A stretch of 59,995 nt of DNA from Verrucomicrobiales bacterium (lineage in GTDB: Bacteria; Verrucomicrobiota; Verrucomicrobiia; Verrucomicrobiales; V1-33), in contig JAGNEJ010000019.1 in NCBI GenBank assembly GCA_018003315.1, positions 1-59,995 of the forward strand, read 5' to 3'. The position numbers were made by a program, and so were the translations under genes. Shown in pieces: positions 35,701-44,500 of the stretch. The notes below the pieces were generated by a model. The model was given only the letters and a program-made list of their open reading frames with translations, was not told the DNA's origin and ran no database searches. Position 1 is the stretch's first letter. The number at the start of each line of letters is the position of its first letter.

Positions 35701-38700
35701 CAGCGGTGTCATCACCATGTCGCCCACCGTGGCGGCATCCGGCAGCGTTTCCAGGCTGAACACCGTCCTGACAAAATGCATCCGGTCATGGGCGGACAGA
35801 CCAGGGAGCGCCTCCAGCAGTTCTCCCAGCGAAAATCCTTGATGGCTGACCGCATCCAGCATCCGGCGGCGCGTCGTTTCCAGCAGAGTCTCGATCGTTT
35901 CGTCCCGCCCAATCTGCGCCCTGACCGGGAGAAAATGCACGCAGTGCCCGCAGAGCGCCGCCTCGCCCGCCGCGGCCTGACCTGCCAATGGCACGCCCGT
36001 CACAAAATCCAGCGACGCACTCAGGCGGTGCATCAGGATTTCCCAAGCCGTGAGCAGCACATGGAAGGGCGTCAGGCCGCGTTCCCGACAGAAATCCTTC
36101 AGCCTTCCGGTCAATTCCCCCGGCAGTTCCACCTGCGTCCCGGCGGTGTCCCAGGAAGCCTCCGCACCCCCGCCACGATCCACGGGCAAAGCCAGCGGTG
36201 GCGGCACGGTCGCAAAACGCCCCAGCCAGTAATCGCGATCCGCCGCCATCTCCCCGGCGCTCCTGGCCGCCGCCTGTTCCGCAGCATAGGCGGCAAACGA
36301 AGCGGCGGGAGGAAGATGGCCGCTGCAAACGCCTGTGCACCGGGCGTAAACAGCGCGCAGTTCCTCCACCAGAACACCGAAGCTCCATCCATCGCAAACC
36401 AGATGGTGGGCGGTCAGAATCAGCCGGTGTTCGGACGCACCCAGCCGCAGCAGCACTGCCCGCAGCAGCGGACCGGCATCCAGGGCAAAGGGCCGCAAAA
36501 ACTGCTCCGCTTCCGTGGCTTCCACCCGCTGTCGGCGTTGCTCGTCCGGCAAAGCCGAAAGATCGACAACGGGCATGGCCAGATCCACTTCTGAAACCCA
36601 GTGCATGGTCGCCCCGTCGGCAGAAAACCCCGCCCGCAGCGCTTCATGGCGGACCGTCAGTTCTTGCAGGGAACGTTTCAGCGCCTCCGGGTCGAGCGGC
36701 CCATCGAGCCGGATCGTCATGGACTCATGGCAGGCGGTGGACGCCTCACAGCTCACCTGCGCGGCGAGGAACATCTCCATTTGGGCCGGCGTGGTCGCCA
36801 CCCGGCCTGACGTGGCTCTGGAAGCAGGCTGCGGCAAGGGCAGGGGCTCTTCCTGACCATCCGCTGTGGGCAGGAAACCTCCCGCCTGCAGGGAACCAAG
36901 GCTTTCATCAAATGCCGTCAGAATCCTCTCCAGATCCGCGTCGGTGTGGGCGATCGACAAAAACGAGGGACGTCCGCTCCAGATGTAAATGCCACGGCTG
37001 CGCATTTCGAGGAAAAATGGCTCGGTGTATTTGATGCCCGGAGCAAACGCCGGGTAGAACAGCGAGGAAAAGCGATCGAACCGCACCGGAACACCACGTG
37101 TCAGGGCAATCGCATTGAGCCGCTCCACCAGCGCTGCCGTGCGGGCATTCAGTTCTTCCTGCAAGGATGGACCCTTCTCCTTCAAGAACTGGAGCACCGC
37201 CCTGGTTGCCGCCAGCGCCAGGGGATGGCGGACAAACGTCCCTGCGAAAAAGGTGACCCCCACCTCCGGGCCGGAGGCGTCTCCAAACTGCCACCAGCCG
37301 CCGTCCAGCGCATCCATGAAACGCCGTTTTCCTGCCACCATGCCGATAGGCAGCCCGCCGCCCGCCACTTTTCCGTAGGTGGCGATGTCCGCCTGGATGC
37401 CGAACCACCCCTGCGCCCCCTGCGGATGGCAGCGAAAGCCAGTGACGATTTCATCGAAGATCAGCGCGGCTCCGCAAGCTGCGGTAATCTCGCGCAAGTC
37501 ATGCAGAAACTGAGCCGGCTGATTTCCGGGATCGCGACTGCGCACCGGCTCCACCAGCACCGCGGCGATCTCATTGCCGTGCTCCCGGATGATTTCCAGG
37601 GACTCCTGCGTGCCGTATTCCAGCACCAGAATGTTCGCCCCCATTTCTTCGGGAATGCCCGGTGCTACCGGAGCGCTGCGCAACTGCCCGTCCTCCACCT
37701 GGGGGCGCATCAGCACTTCATCAAAGATGCCATGATAGTCTCCGGCAAACGTCACCACCCGATCCCGTCCGGTCACGGTCCGGCTCATGCGCAGCGCCGC
37801 CACCACCGCTTCGGATCCGGTATTGCAGAATCCCACCCTATCCATTCCGGAAAACTCCAGCATCAACTCCGCCACTTCCCCGGCCAGCGGACTTGTCGGC
37901 CCGTTTTCAAATCCCTCCTCCAACTGCCTGCGCACGGCATCCACCACAAAATCCGGCGAATGTCCCAGCAGCATCGGACCAAATCCCAGGGTGATGTCCA
38001 GCCATTCGTTGCCATCGATGTCCCACAGGCGCACGCCCTTGGATCGGTTGGTAACAATCGGATACACCGCCTCCTTCCACAGGTGGTTGAATCCGGAAAC
38101 CGCCCGCGGATCCGCAAAATGGACGCGGTGCCGCTGCGTGTAGGCTTTGGATCCCGCGGTTTTTGCGGTGTACCCGGCAATGATTCCCTCCAGATGCCGC
38201 CGCTGCTGATCGGTCAGGGAGCCGTCCTTCGCCACCTGCAGCGGACGGAATGGCCCAAAAGCAGGAGGTCGCGCGGACGCCGCGTGGGCGGGGGCTTTGA
38301 CGCTCCATCCACCGGATTTTTTCCCTGCACCAGATCCTAGCAAATCATTGCGCAGGGCGGCAATTTCCCGCTCCAGGTGCAGCAGCCTTCCGGCAACAGG
38401 AGCGGAGGATCCGCCTGAGCCCGTTACCGGCGACACCGGCACCGTCGCGGCGGCGGGAGCGGGAGCGGGCTGGAATTTGTCCGGCGGAAGCTGTGCGTCC
38501 AGGTATCTGGCCAGGGCATCGAGCGTGGCCAATTCCTCGGCAAGTTGGCGGAAGGTGATGCGCACCCCGAAATGTTTTTTCAGAAAAATGCCGGCCTGCG
38601 TCAGGAACAGTGAATCAAAGCCCAGATCGAAAAACGAGGCATTGCCGGGAGCGCCCGCGAGGTCGATACCGCTGGCCTGATGCAGCTTGGTGCGCAGCTC

Positions 38701-41508
38701 CTGCTGGAGGATTTCCAGCCGTGATCCAGGCAGGTTGGGGTGTGGTACCGTTTGCTCCACGGATGGCAGCAGGGATTCCTCATCCGCCGCGGGAGCAGCG
38801 GCCGCGGGGAGCAGCGAACTCTCCCCCACCCTGACCGTTCCTGGCGGAAGAACCGTCTGCCCGCAGAACCGCAGGCGCTGGAAAGGGTAGAGCGGCAGCC
38901 CCACCCGCTGGCGGCGCTCCCCGTCATGCAGGGATGCCCAGTCCACCCTTACCCCGGTCGTCCAAAGTCGTCCCAGAGTCTTCATCAGCTCGCGGAATTC
39001 ACCGACTCCGGCGGCTTTTGCCGACGGCAGCAGGGAAAACACTCCGGCAGACGTTCCGGCGGCAGGATGCTGTTTTGCCAGTGGAGCCAGCGCCTGAGAT
39101 GGCCCCACTTCCAGCAGGACACACGGTCCGGAGGAGCAAATTTCGGCCACTCCGTCGGCGAAACGCACCGTTTCACGCAAGTGCCTGACATAATATTCCG
39201 GGGAGACCGCATCTTCGTCAGAAATCCATTTTCCGGTGACATTGGAGACGTACGGCAGCTTCGGTGCGGAGAGCCTGACATCCTGGAATGCCATGCGGAA
39301 TTCCGCCAAAGCGGGCTCCATCATGGCACTGTGAAAGGCATGGGAGGTCACCAGCTTCCTGGCCTGAACATCCAGTTTTGCCAGATGCCCAGCAAACGAT
39401 TCAATCGCCTCCGTCGGTCCTGACACCACCGTGAGCACCGGACTGTTCACTGCGGCAATCTCCAGTCCTGCCGACAGCATGGCGGCCACTTCCGCAGCGC
39501 CCAGACGCACCGCCAGCATGCTCCCGGCAGGACAAGCGGCCATGATCCGGCCCCGCGCTGCGACCAGCCGCAAGGCGTCTTCCAGGCTCATGACTCCGGC
39601 CAGACAGGCCGCCACGTATTCGCCAATGCTGTGCCCCAGCATTGCGGACGGGCGAATCCCGCGGGATTCGAGCAGTTTTGCCAGGGCATACTCCACGGCA
39701 AACAGCGTCGGCTGGGCCACCTGAGTCCGCGCCAGCCTGCACTCCGCCTCTGCCGCGTCACCCGGTGCGCCTTCCAGCAGTTCAGCTAAGTCCAGGCCCA
39801 TCAACGGTTGGAGCAAGCGGCAGCACCGTCCGAAAACTTCGGCAAACACCGGTTCGCTCCGCTTCAACTCCGCTCCCATGCGCAAATGCTGACTGCCCTG
39901 CCCCGGAAACAAAAATGCCACCGGCATGTCCTTGCTGCGTGCGTGCTGGATGCACACCTCCCTGGCATCCGCATCGCGCAGCCGGCCCGCGGTCTCTGCG
40001 GCGTCATCCGCCACCACGCTGAGTCGAAACGGGAGATGTGCGCGTCCCGTCTGCAGACTCCAGGCGGCGTCCGCCAGTGAAATGTCAGGCTGCGTTTCCA
40101 GCCAATCCGCCAGCAGCCCCTGCATTTCTGTCAGGGCGGGTTCTGATGCAGCAGAGAGAACCAGCACCTGTTCCTCCCTGCCCGGCGAAGATGCCGCAGG
40201 GGCGGGAGCCTCCTCCAGGACGCAGTGGGCATTGGTCCCCCCCACGCCAAATGAACTCACCCCGGCACGCCGCGGAGCGTCTCCCGCCTCCCATGGACGC
40301 GTCGTCGTGTTGACGAAAAACGGGCTGTTCTCCAGTCCAAGGGCAGGATTCGGACGGGTGAAATGCAGACTGGCGGGAATCACCCGGTGGTGCAATGACA
40401 GCGCGGTTTTGATCAGCCCGGTCACGCCGGCGGCGGCGTCCAGGTGGCCGATGTTGGTCTTCACACTGCCAATGGCACAGAAGCCATTGGCTTCCGCGCC
40501 CCCGGCTCGAAATGCCTGGGCAAGCCCGGCGATTTCAATGGGATCGCCAATCGGCGTCGCCGTTCCATGGCATTCGATGTAGCCGATGGATGCCGGTGCA
40601 ATGTCCGCCAGGGCGTGGGCGAGGCTGATCACTTCCGCATGGCCATTGACGCTGGGGGCCATGAAACTCACCTTGTCCGAACCATCGTTGTTGAGCGCCG
40701 CTCCCTTGATGACGGCGTAAATCCGATCTCCGGCGCGCAGGGCATCCTCCAGCCGCTTTAGCGTCACGACGCCGACTCCGCAGCCGAACACCGTGCCCTG
40801 AGCGCGTTCATCAAAGGCGCGGCAGTGCCCGTCGGGTGAATGGATGCTGCCCTCCTGGTAGAGATAGCCGCGTTCCTGCGGAAACTTCACGCTGACTCCG
40901 CCGGCCAGGGCCACGTCGCACTGGAAGCTCTGCAGTCCCGCCACTGCCTGACAAACGCTGACCAGGCTGGTCGAGCAGGCAGTGTAGATGTTCAGGGCCG
41001 GACCGCGCAGGTTGAGCTTGTAGGCGACGCGGGTGGCCAGGTAGTCCTTTTCGTTCCCCATCATCACCGCTTCCGCTCCAGCCTGGGTGCGCAACTCCGC
41101 GTTGAATTCCACCTGGCTTTGAAAGTAGCTGTTGTTGCTCATCCCCGCGTAAACGCCAATGGAACCGCGGAAGGAGACGGGATCGACTCCGGCATCCTCC
41201 AAGGCGTGCCAGCATTCCTCCAGAAACAGGCGCTGCTGCGGGTCCGTGGCCTCGGCTTCCTTGGGGTTCATTCCGAAAAACGCCGCATCGAACCACTCGG
41301 GATCCTTCAGCAGGCCGCGGCGGGGCACGTAGTCCGGGTCATCTTTCGGCTCGGTGTCCGGAATTCGATCCCGCTCAATGGTGCTGACCGATTCAAGGCC
41401 TGCCACCAGGTTTTTCCAAAATTCCGCAACCGATTCGGCACCGGGAAAGCGTCCCGCCATGCCGGTGATGGCGATGCCTTCGGGAATAGGTTCGTTGGGT
41501 TCGTGCAT
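32788..41508 (-). CDS. Hybrid PKS/NRPS: KS-AT-ACP-aminotransferase-C-A-PCP-TE
   Basis: 2906 residues. KS about 10-435 (Cys178 in TACSTSL, ECHGTATP, NIGHLDAA). AT about 545-840 (Ser627 in GHSIGEY; HAFH points to malonyl-CoA). ACP with Ser966. A PLP class-III aminotransferase about 1120-1540 (Lys1380 in TYGKVAGGG). C about 1570-2010 (HHLVCDG, His1701-1702). A about 2035-2530, with specificity residues read by eye as DALWLGGTFK, close to valine codes. PCP Ser2569. TE about 2640-2880 (Ser2702 in GYSYGG). No KR, DH or ER is present, so the beta-keto group should be aminated directly, as with AMT domains of the McyE and MycA/ItuA type. The TE ends the line by hydrolysis or cyclisation. It follows the NRPS gene by 15 bases, and an IS remnant lies just beyond its stop. 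Confidence 0.92.
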   Translation of the reverse strand: MHEPNEPIPEGIAITGMAGRFPGAESVAEFWKNLVAGLESVSTIERDRIPDTEPKDDPDYVPRRGLLKDPEWFDAAFFGMNPKEAEATDPQQRLFLEECWHALEDAGVDPVSFRGSIGVYAGMSNNSYFQSQVEFNAELRTQAGAEAVMMGNEKDYLATRVAYKLNLRGPALNIYTACSTSLVSVCQAVAGLQSFQCDVALAGGVSVKFPQERGYLYQEGSIHSPDGHCRAFDERAQGTVFGCGVGVVTLKRLEDALRAGDRIYAVIKGAALNNDGSDKVSFMAPSVNGHAEVISLAHALADIAPASIGYIECHGTATPIGDPIEIAGLAQAFRAGGAEANGFCAIGSVKTNIGHLDAAAGVTGLIKTALSLHHRVIPASLHFTRPNPALGLENSPFFVNTTTRPWEAGDAPRRAGVSSFGVGGTNAHCVLEEAPAPAASSPGREEQVLVLSAASEPALTEMQGLLADWLETQPDISLADAAWSLQTGRAHLPFRLSVVADDAAETAGRLRDADAREVCIQHARSKDMPVAFLFPGQGSQHLRMGAELKRSEPVFAEVFGRCCRLLQPLMGLDLAELLEGAPGDAAEAECRLARTQVAQPTLFAVEYALAKLLESRGIRPSAMLGHSIGEYVAACLAGVMSLEDALRLVAARGRIMAACPAGSMLAVRLGAAEVAAMLSAGLEIAAVNSPVLTVVSGPTEAIESFAGHLAKLDVQARKLVTSHAFHSAMMEPALAEFRMAFQDVRLSAPKLPYVSNVTGKWISDEDAVSPEYYVRHLRETVRFADGVAEICSSGPCVLLEVGPSQALAPLAKQHPAAGTSAGVFSLLPSAKAAGVGEFRELMKTLGRLWTTGVRVDWASLHDGERRQRVGLPLYPFQRLRFCGQTVLPPGTVRVGESSLLPAAAAPAADEESLLPSVEQTVPHPNLPGSRLEILQQELRTKLHQASGIDLAGAPGNASFFDLGFDSLFLTQAGIFLKKHFGVRITFRQLAEELATLDALARYLDAQLPPDKFQPAPAPAAATVPVSPVTGSGGSSAPVAGRLLHLEREIAALRNDLLGSGAGKKSGGWSVKAPAHAASARPPAFGPFRPLQVAKDGSLTDQQRRHLEGIIAGYTAKTAGSKAYTQRHRVHFADPRAVSGFNHLWKEAVYPIVTNRSKGVRLWDIDGNEWLDITLGFGPMLLGHSPDFVVDAVRRQLEEGFENGPTSPLAGEVAELMLEFSGMDRVGFCNTGSEAVVAALRMSRTVTGRDRVVTFAGDYHGIFDEVLMRPQVEDGQLRSAPVAPGIPEEMGANILVLEYGTQESLEIIREHGNEIAAVLVEPVRSRDPGNQPAQFLHDLREITAACGAALIFDEIVTGFRCHPQGAQGWFGIQADIATYGKVAGGGLPIGMVAGKRRFMDALDGGWWQFGDASGPEVGVTFFAGTFVRHPLALAATRAVLQFLKEKGPSLQEELNARTAALVERLNAIALTRGVPVRFDRFSSLFYPAFAPGIKYTEPFFLEMRSRGIYIWSGRPSFLSIAHTDADLERILTAFDESLGSLQAGGFLPTADGQEEPLPLPQPASRATSGRVATTPAQMEMFLAAQVSCEASTACHESMTIRLDGPLDPEALKRSLQELTVRHEALRAGFSADGATMHWVSEVDLAMPVVDLSALPDEQRRQRVEATEAEQFLRPFALDAGPLLRAVLLRLGASEHRLILTAHHLVCDGWSFGVLVEELRAVYARCTGVCSGHLPPAASFAAYAAEQAAARSAGEMAADRDYWLGRFATVPPPLALPVDRGGGAEASWDTAGTQVELPGELTGRLKDFCRERGLTPFHVLLTAWEILMHRLSASLDFVTGVPLAGQAAAGEAALCGHCVHFLPVRAQIGRDETIETLLETTRRRMLDAVSHQGFSLGELLEALPGLSAHDRMHFVRTVFSLETLPDAATVGDMVMTPLPGLKRRALADLMLFAFQRADGMGLQCTFKASLFAPETIARWLEHYQVVLDAVISRPQLPVAACPLLTEAQQRQLTVAFNDSGCPPYPESCIHELFMAEAARRPDAVAVECGDVRLTYAELEARSSRLAQFLRNRGVRRDLPVPVLMGRSPELIVVMLGILKADGAYLPIDPAYPAERIRFMLEDSGAAICLTEKDLQPLVPQGVVAILPGEWAEVGTPVQAMPSVNRPDDLAYVLYTSGSTGKPKGVPVPHRAVVRLVRNTNFATLDEHRVWLLAGALTFDATTLEIWGPLLNGGRLVVLPAEELSLEGIGAAIARNGVTSLWLTAGLFQLMVDERLEALRGVRELLTGGDVVSIAHAAKALQAFPALRLINGYGPTENTTFSACHTIVRDDLRRASLPIGRPVAHSTCHVLDAQGELCPVGVPGELHVGGDGLSRGYWNNPAMTNEKFVADRFSARPGARLYRTGDLARWLPDGTLEFLGRMDAQVKIRGFRIELQEVETALGQHPSVAQVCVVAHGSNAAEKRLVAYVQWKPGAGADAAVLRGFAAGHLPDYMVPSLIMPVAVLPVTANGKIDRSALPEPQIAGAAGTAKALTPPKTETERTLVRLWAEALGVAEHSLGLESDFFSLGGTSLMALKLLLRIREQFQTALPLGRLFHAPTLGKLARLLDAKPAGETFPTPISCLQPGSGLPPLFLIHGGDGGANFYTVLLPGLGAARPVYIIEATALTDEKVPQDLETIEETAATYVALLRTVQPQGPYLLGGYSYGGVVVYEMARQLQAAGEELGPVVLFDTENPAVALRRYGLLERVAINWRSRSDAGVAGKLLQLGSRLGGGLRQRLRTESKTSAALRLLREGVWAKDENLRRIQVRERNVASLERYVPESLEAPVLLLRSDATGDKYEFPPDYGWGRLVNNLTIETVHGGHLQIFEEPAVADMAEKVHRFLECWPAQRRGGKAHDLRRLQPAALR

Positions 41509-41523
41509 GGGGGAATGACGAGG

Positions 41524-44500
41524 TTAGGGTCTGCGGCCGCTCCGGCCTCTGGTCAAGGCCGCCCGGGCGGCGGCGGCGCGTTCCCGGGCCTGTTCGCCCA
41601 GCGACTGTCCGTGGCCGGATGGTCCGCCCGGTGGCTGCAGAAACGCTGCCAGGCTGGAAATGGTGGGATGCTGGAAAATCTGAACGATCGAAATCTCCCG
41701 GCCCGTGACTTCACGGAGCTTCTTGTGAACACGGAGCAGCAGCAGGGACTGCGCGCCGAGATCAAAGAAATTGTCGTCCACGCCGAACTCCGCATGTCCG
41801 AAAGCCTGCGTCCACACTGCGGCGATTTGTTGCTGGAGCGGCGTCCGCGGGGCGGTCCGTGTTCCGGATGGACGGCGCGGGGAGGCCAACCGACTGGCGC
41901 TGTCTTCCGGCGTTTTGCATGCGGCCAGGAGTTCCTTCAAGGAAATGTCAGGCTGGCTGACCAGCCGTTGCATCAACCCCACCGCATCCGCCAGCAGCAT
42001 CGCTGCCCAGTCCGGTTGACAGCAGGTTTCCTGATGCAGCAGGACGCATTCCCAGGAATCCGCATCCGGCGTCACCACCAATGTCAGTGGATAGTTAGTG
42101 TGGACCGGCCCGGAAAATTCGCTGATCTCGATGTCACTGCCCGAAGGCCGCGCGGCGGCATCGGTCCGATAGTTCTGGAAAACCACGAGGCTCTCAAAGA
42201 GCCGCAGGCTCCACGGGATTTCGCTCCAGTCATGCAGTTGCTCTACGCTGGCGTACTGGTGTTCAGTCAGGGTCAGCAGCTTCTCCTGCACCTGCTGCAA
42301 AAAGACCCCGCCGGAAACATCCGCATCCACGCCCAGCCGCACCGGCAGATTCGTGGAAAACGGACCGACGATTTCCTCGACGCCCGGAATCTCCGCCGCA
42401 CGCCCGCTGAAGGCTGCTCCAATCACCACTTCCGGCGCTGCGGAAGCCCGGGCCAGCAGCAGCACCCATGCCGCCTGCACCAGCGCTGCCGGCGTGAAGC
42501 GTCGCTGTCGGCAGAACGCGCTGAAGGCGGCGGCGGTCCCGGCATCCAGCCGCACCTGGGACCGCGCCATGCGCCGTGCCCTGGCGGAGGCTGGCGACTG
42601 CATGGGCAGCGGCGTGGGACCGGTCACGCCGCGCAGTTCCGCCCGCCAAAAATGTTCCTCCTCCGTCCAATTGCGCTCGGCAAGCCACTCCACCTGCTGA
42701 CGGAAGGACCGGATTTGCATCCGTTCCGGCGGTGCACCGTCCCGAATGGCGGCGTAGTGTTTGCCCGCCGCACCAAACACCACCGGCCATGACCAGCCGT
42801 CGAGCATCAGGTCCGGCACGCTCCAGCAAAACCGCCACCCACCAGCAGGCAATTTGGCGGCCATGAACCGGGGCAGCGGACCTTTTGTCAAATCATTGCC
42901 CCGCGCGGCGTCCGTTGTGGTCCATTCCACCCAGCGGGCCTCGGCCTCCTGCAGCGTCAGCGCACTCCAGTCCACCACCTCCCAATGGGCATCGTCACTT
43001 TCATGGATCACCTGAACCGGATGTGGCAGCCCGACTGCGTGGAAGGAGGCGCGCAACAGCGGATGCTGCCGGAACACCCGCTGCCAGGACTTTTGATAGG
43101 CTGCCAGGTCCAGATCACTGGCAATCCGGAACTGCCACTGGTCAAATCCGGCATTGGCCTTGGTGGCGGCGGCGGTGTGAAACAGCACCTGGCCGGGCGA
43201 CAGCGCAAAAACATCCTCCACGCCGCCGGGCAGCCGGCCGAGCCGTGTCAGCGATGCCTGATCCAGCCGGGCGGCGGGAAACTCGGCCGGCGTGAGCACC
43301 GGCCCGCCTTCACTTCGGGCAAACAGGATGATTTCTCGCAAGGCCTGTGCAAAAGCCTCTGCAAGGCGCTGCACGGTTTCCTCACGGTGCAGATTTTTGC
43401 TGAACCTCCAGGCCGCGCAAAAGCATCCGTGCAGCACCCAACTGTCAATCTCCACGGCATACCGCCGCCCGGATGCAGGGCCATGCCACGGCTGGGTGGA
43501 TTCCGGTGCAGGCAGGAACAGCTCCGACCCGTCGGTAATTTGATCCAACCGCCCAAGGTAGTTGAACAGAACATCCGCTGTCATTGCTCCGGAAAATTGG
43601 TAGCCGCAGTATTTCCAGACGCCATAGCCTGCACCATGCTGCGGCACCTGCCGCAGCGACTCCTTGGCGGCACCCAGTGCGTCGGCCAAGTCGCTGGACG
43701 GCAGGTCCAGTAGCAACGGATGGATCGCGGTAAACCAGCCGATGGTGTGGCTGAGGTCGAGACTGCCAAAGACATCCTCGCGGCCATGGCGCTCGACATG
43801 GAGGCACAGGTTCCTGCGGCCCGTGACCCTGACAAATGCCAGCGCCCATGCAGCCAGCAGCACCTCGGTGATCCGCATTTTGCAAATCCGCGGGACCGCC
43901 TGCAGCAACTCGGACGTTTCCTTCTCGCTCAGGGAAATTTCCGCCACGGCAACGCTCCCCTCCGTGTTGGCGCCAGCTTCCGCAACGTCCGGAGGCAACA
44001 CAGGAGCGCCGTCCCAGCGTTCCTGAAGGGCGCTCCACCACGCAAGTTCCTCCCGGGCAGCGGGAAGCTCCAGCCACTGCGCAGGGCGGATGGCCGCCGC
44101 CAAATACGGGGCTGGCACAGCGGGCAATTGCACCGCCTGCTGCAGGGCCGCCTGCCGGCAGGCCGTTTCCAGATCGTGACGCAGAATGCTCCAGGAAACG
44201 CCATCGACCACCAGATGGTGCGCCGCCAGCAGCAGCCGACCCGGGCGGTCTTCGCCCAAATCCAGATAGACCACCTTGAGGACGGGACCCATTTGATAGT
44301 CGAACCCGCGGTGGGCACCATCCACGATTTCCCGCATGCGACTGCCCAGCGCTCCGTTTGCCAGGCCGGGATGCCGGTGCACTTCCAGAACATCGTCCAC
44401 CGGCGACGCCGCCAGAAACTGGATCCAGCGGCCGCCGGCGTCGCGGCGGAAGCGCAGCCGAAACGCCTCATGGTGCTCTAACAGGGCCGCCACCGCTGCG

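Noticed and set aside
32788-41508. A microcystin/nodularin-like McyE or NdaF protein
   Set aside because: The order KS-AT-ACP-AMT-C-A-PCP is shared, but there is no C-methyltransferase and the protein ends in a thioesterase rather than a C domain. The upstream module is NRPS, not the Adda polyketide line.
40840-42792. A 650-codon plus-strand frame opposite the NRPS/PKS junction
   Set aside because: Antisense to clear KS and C/PCP domains, with no recognisable motif; a composition shadow.
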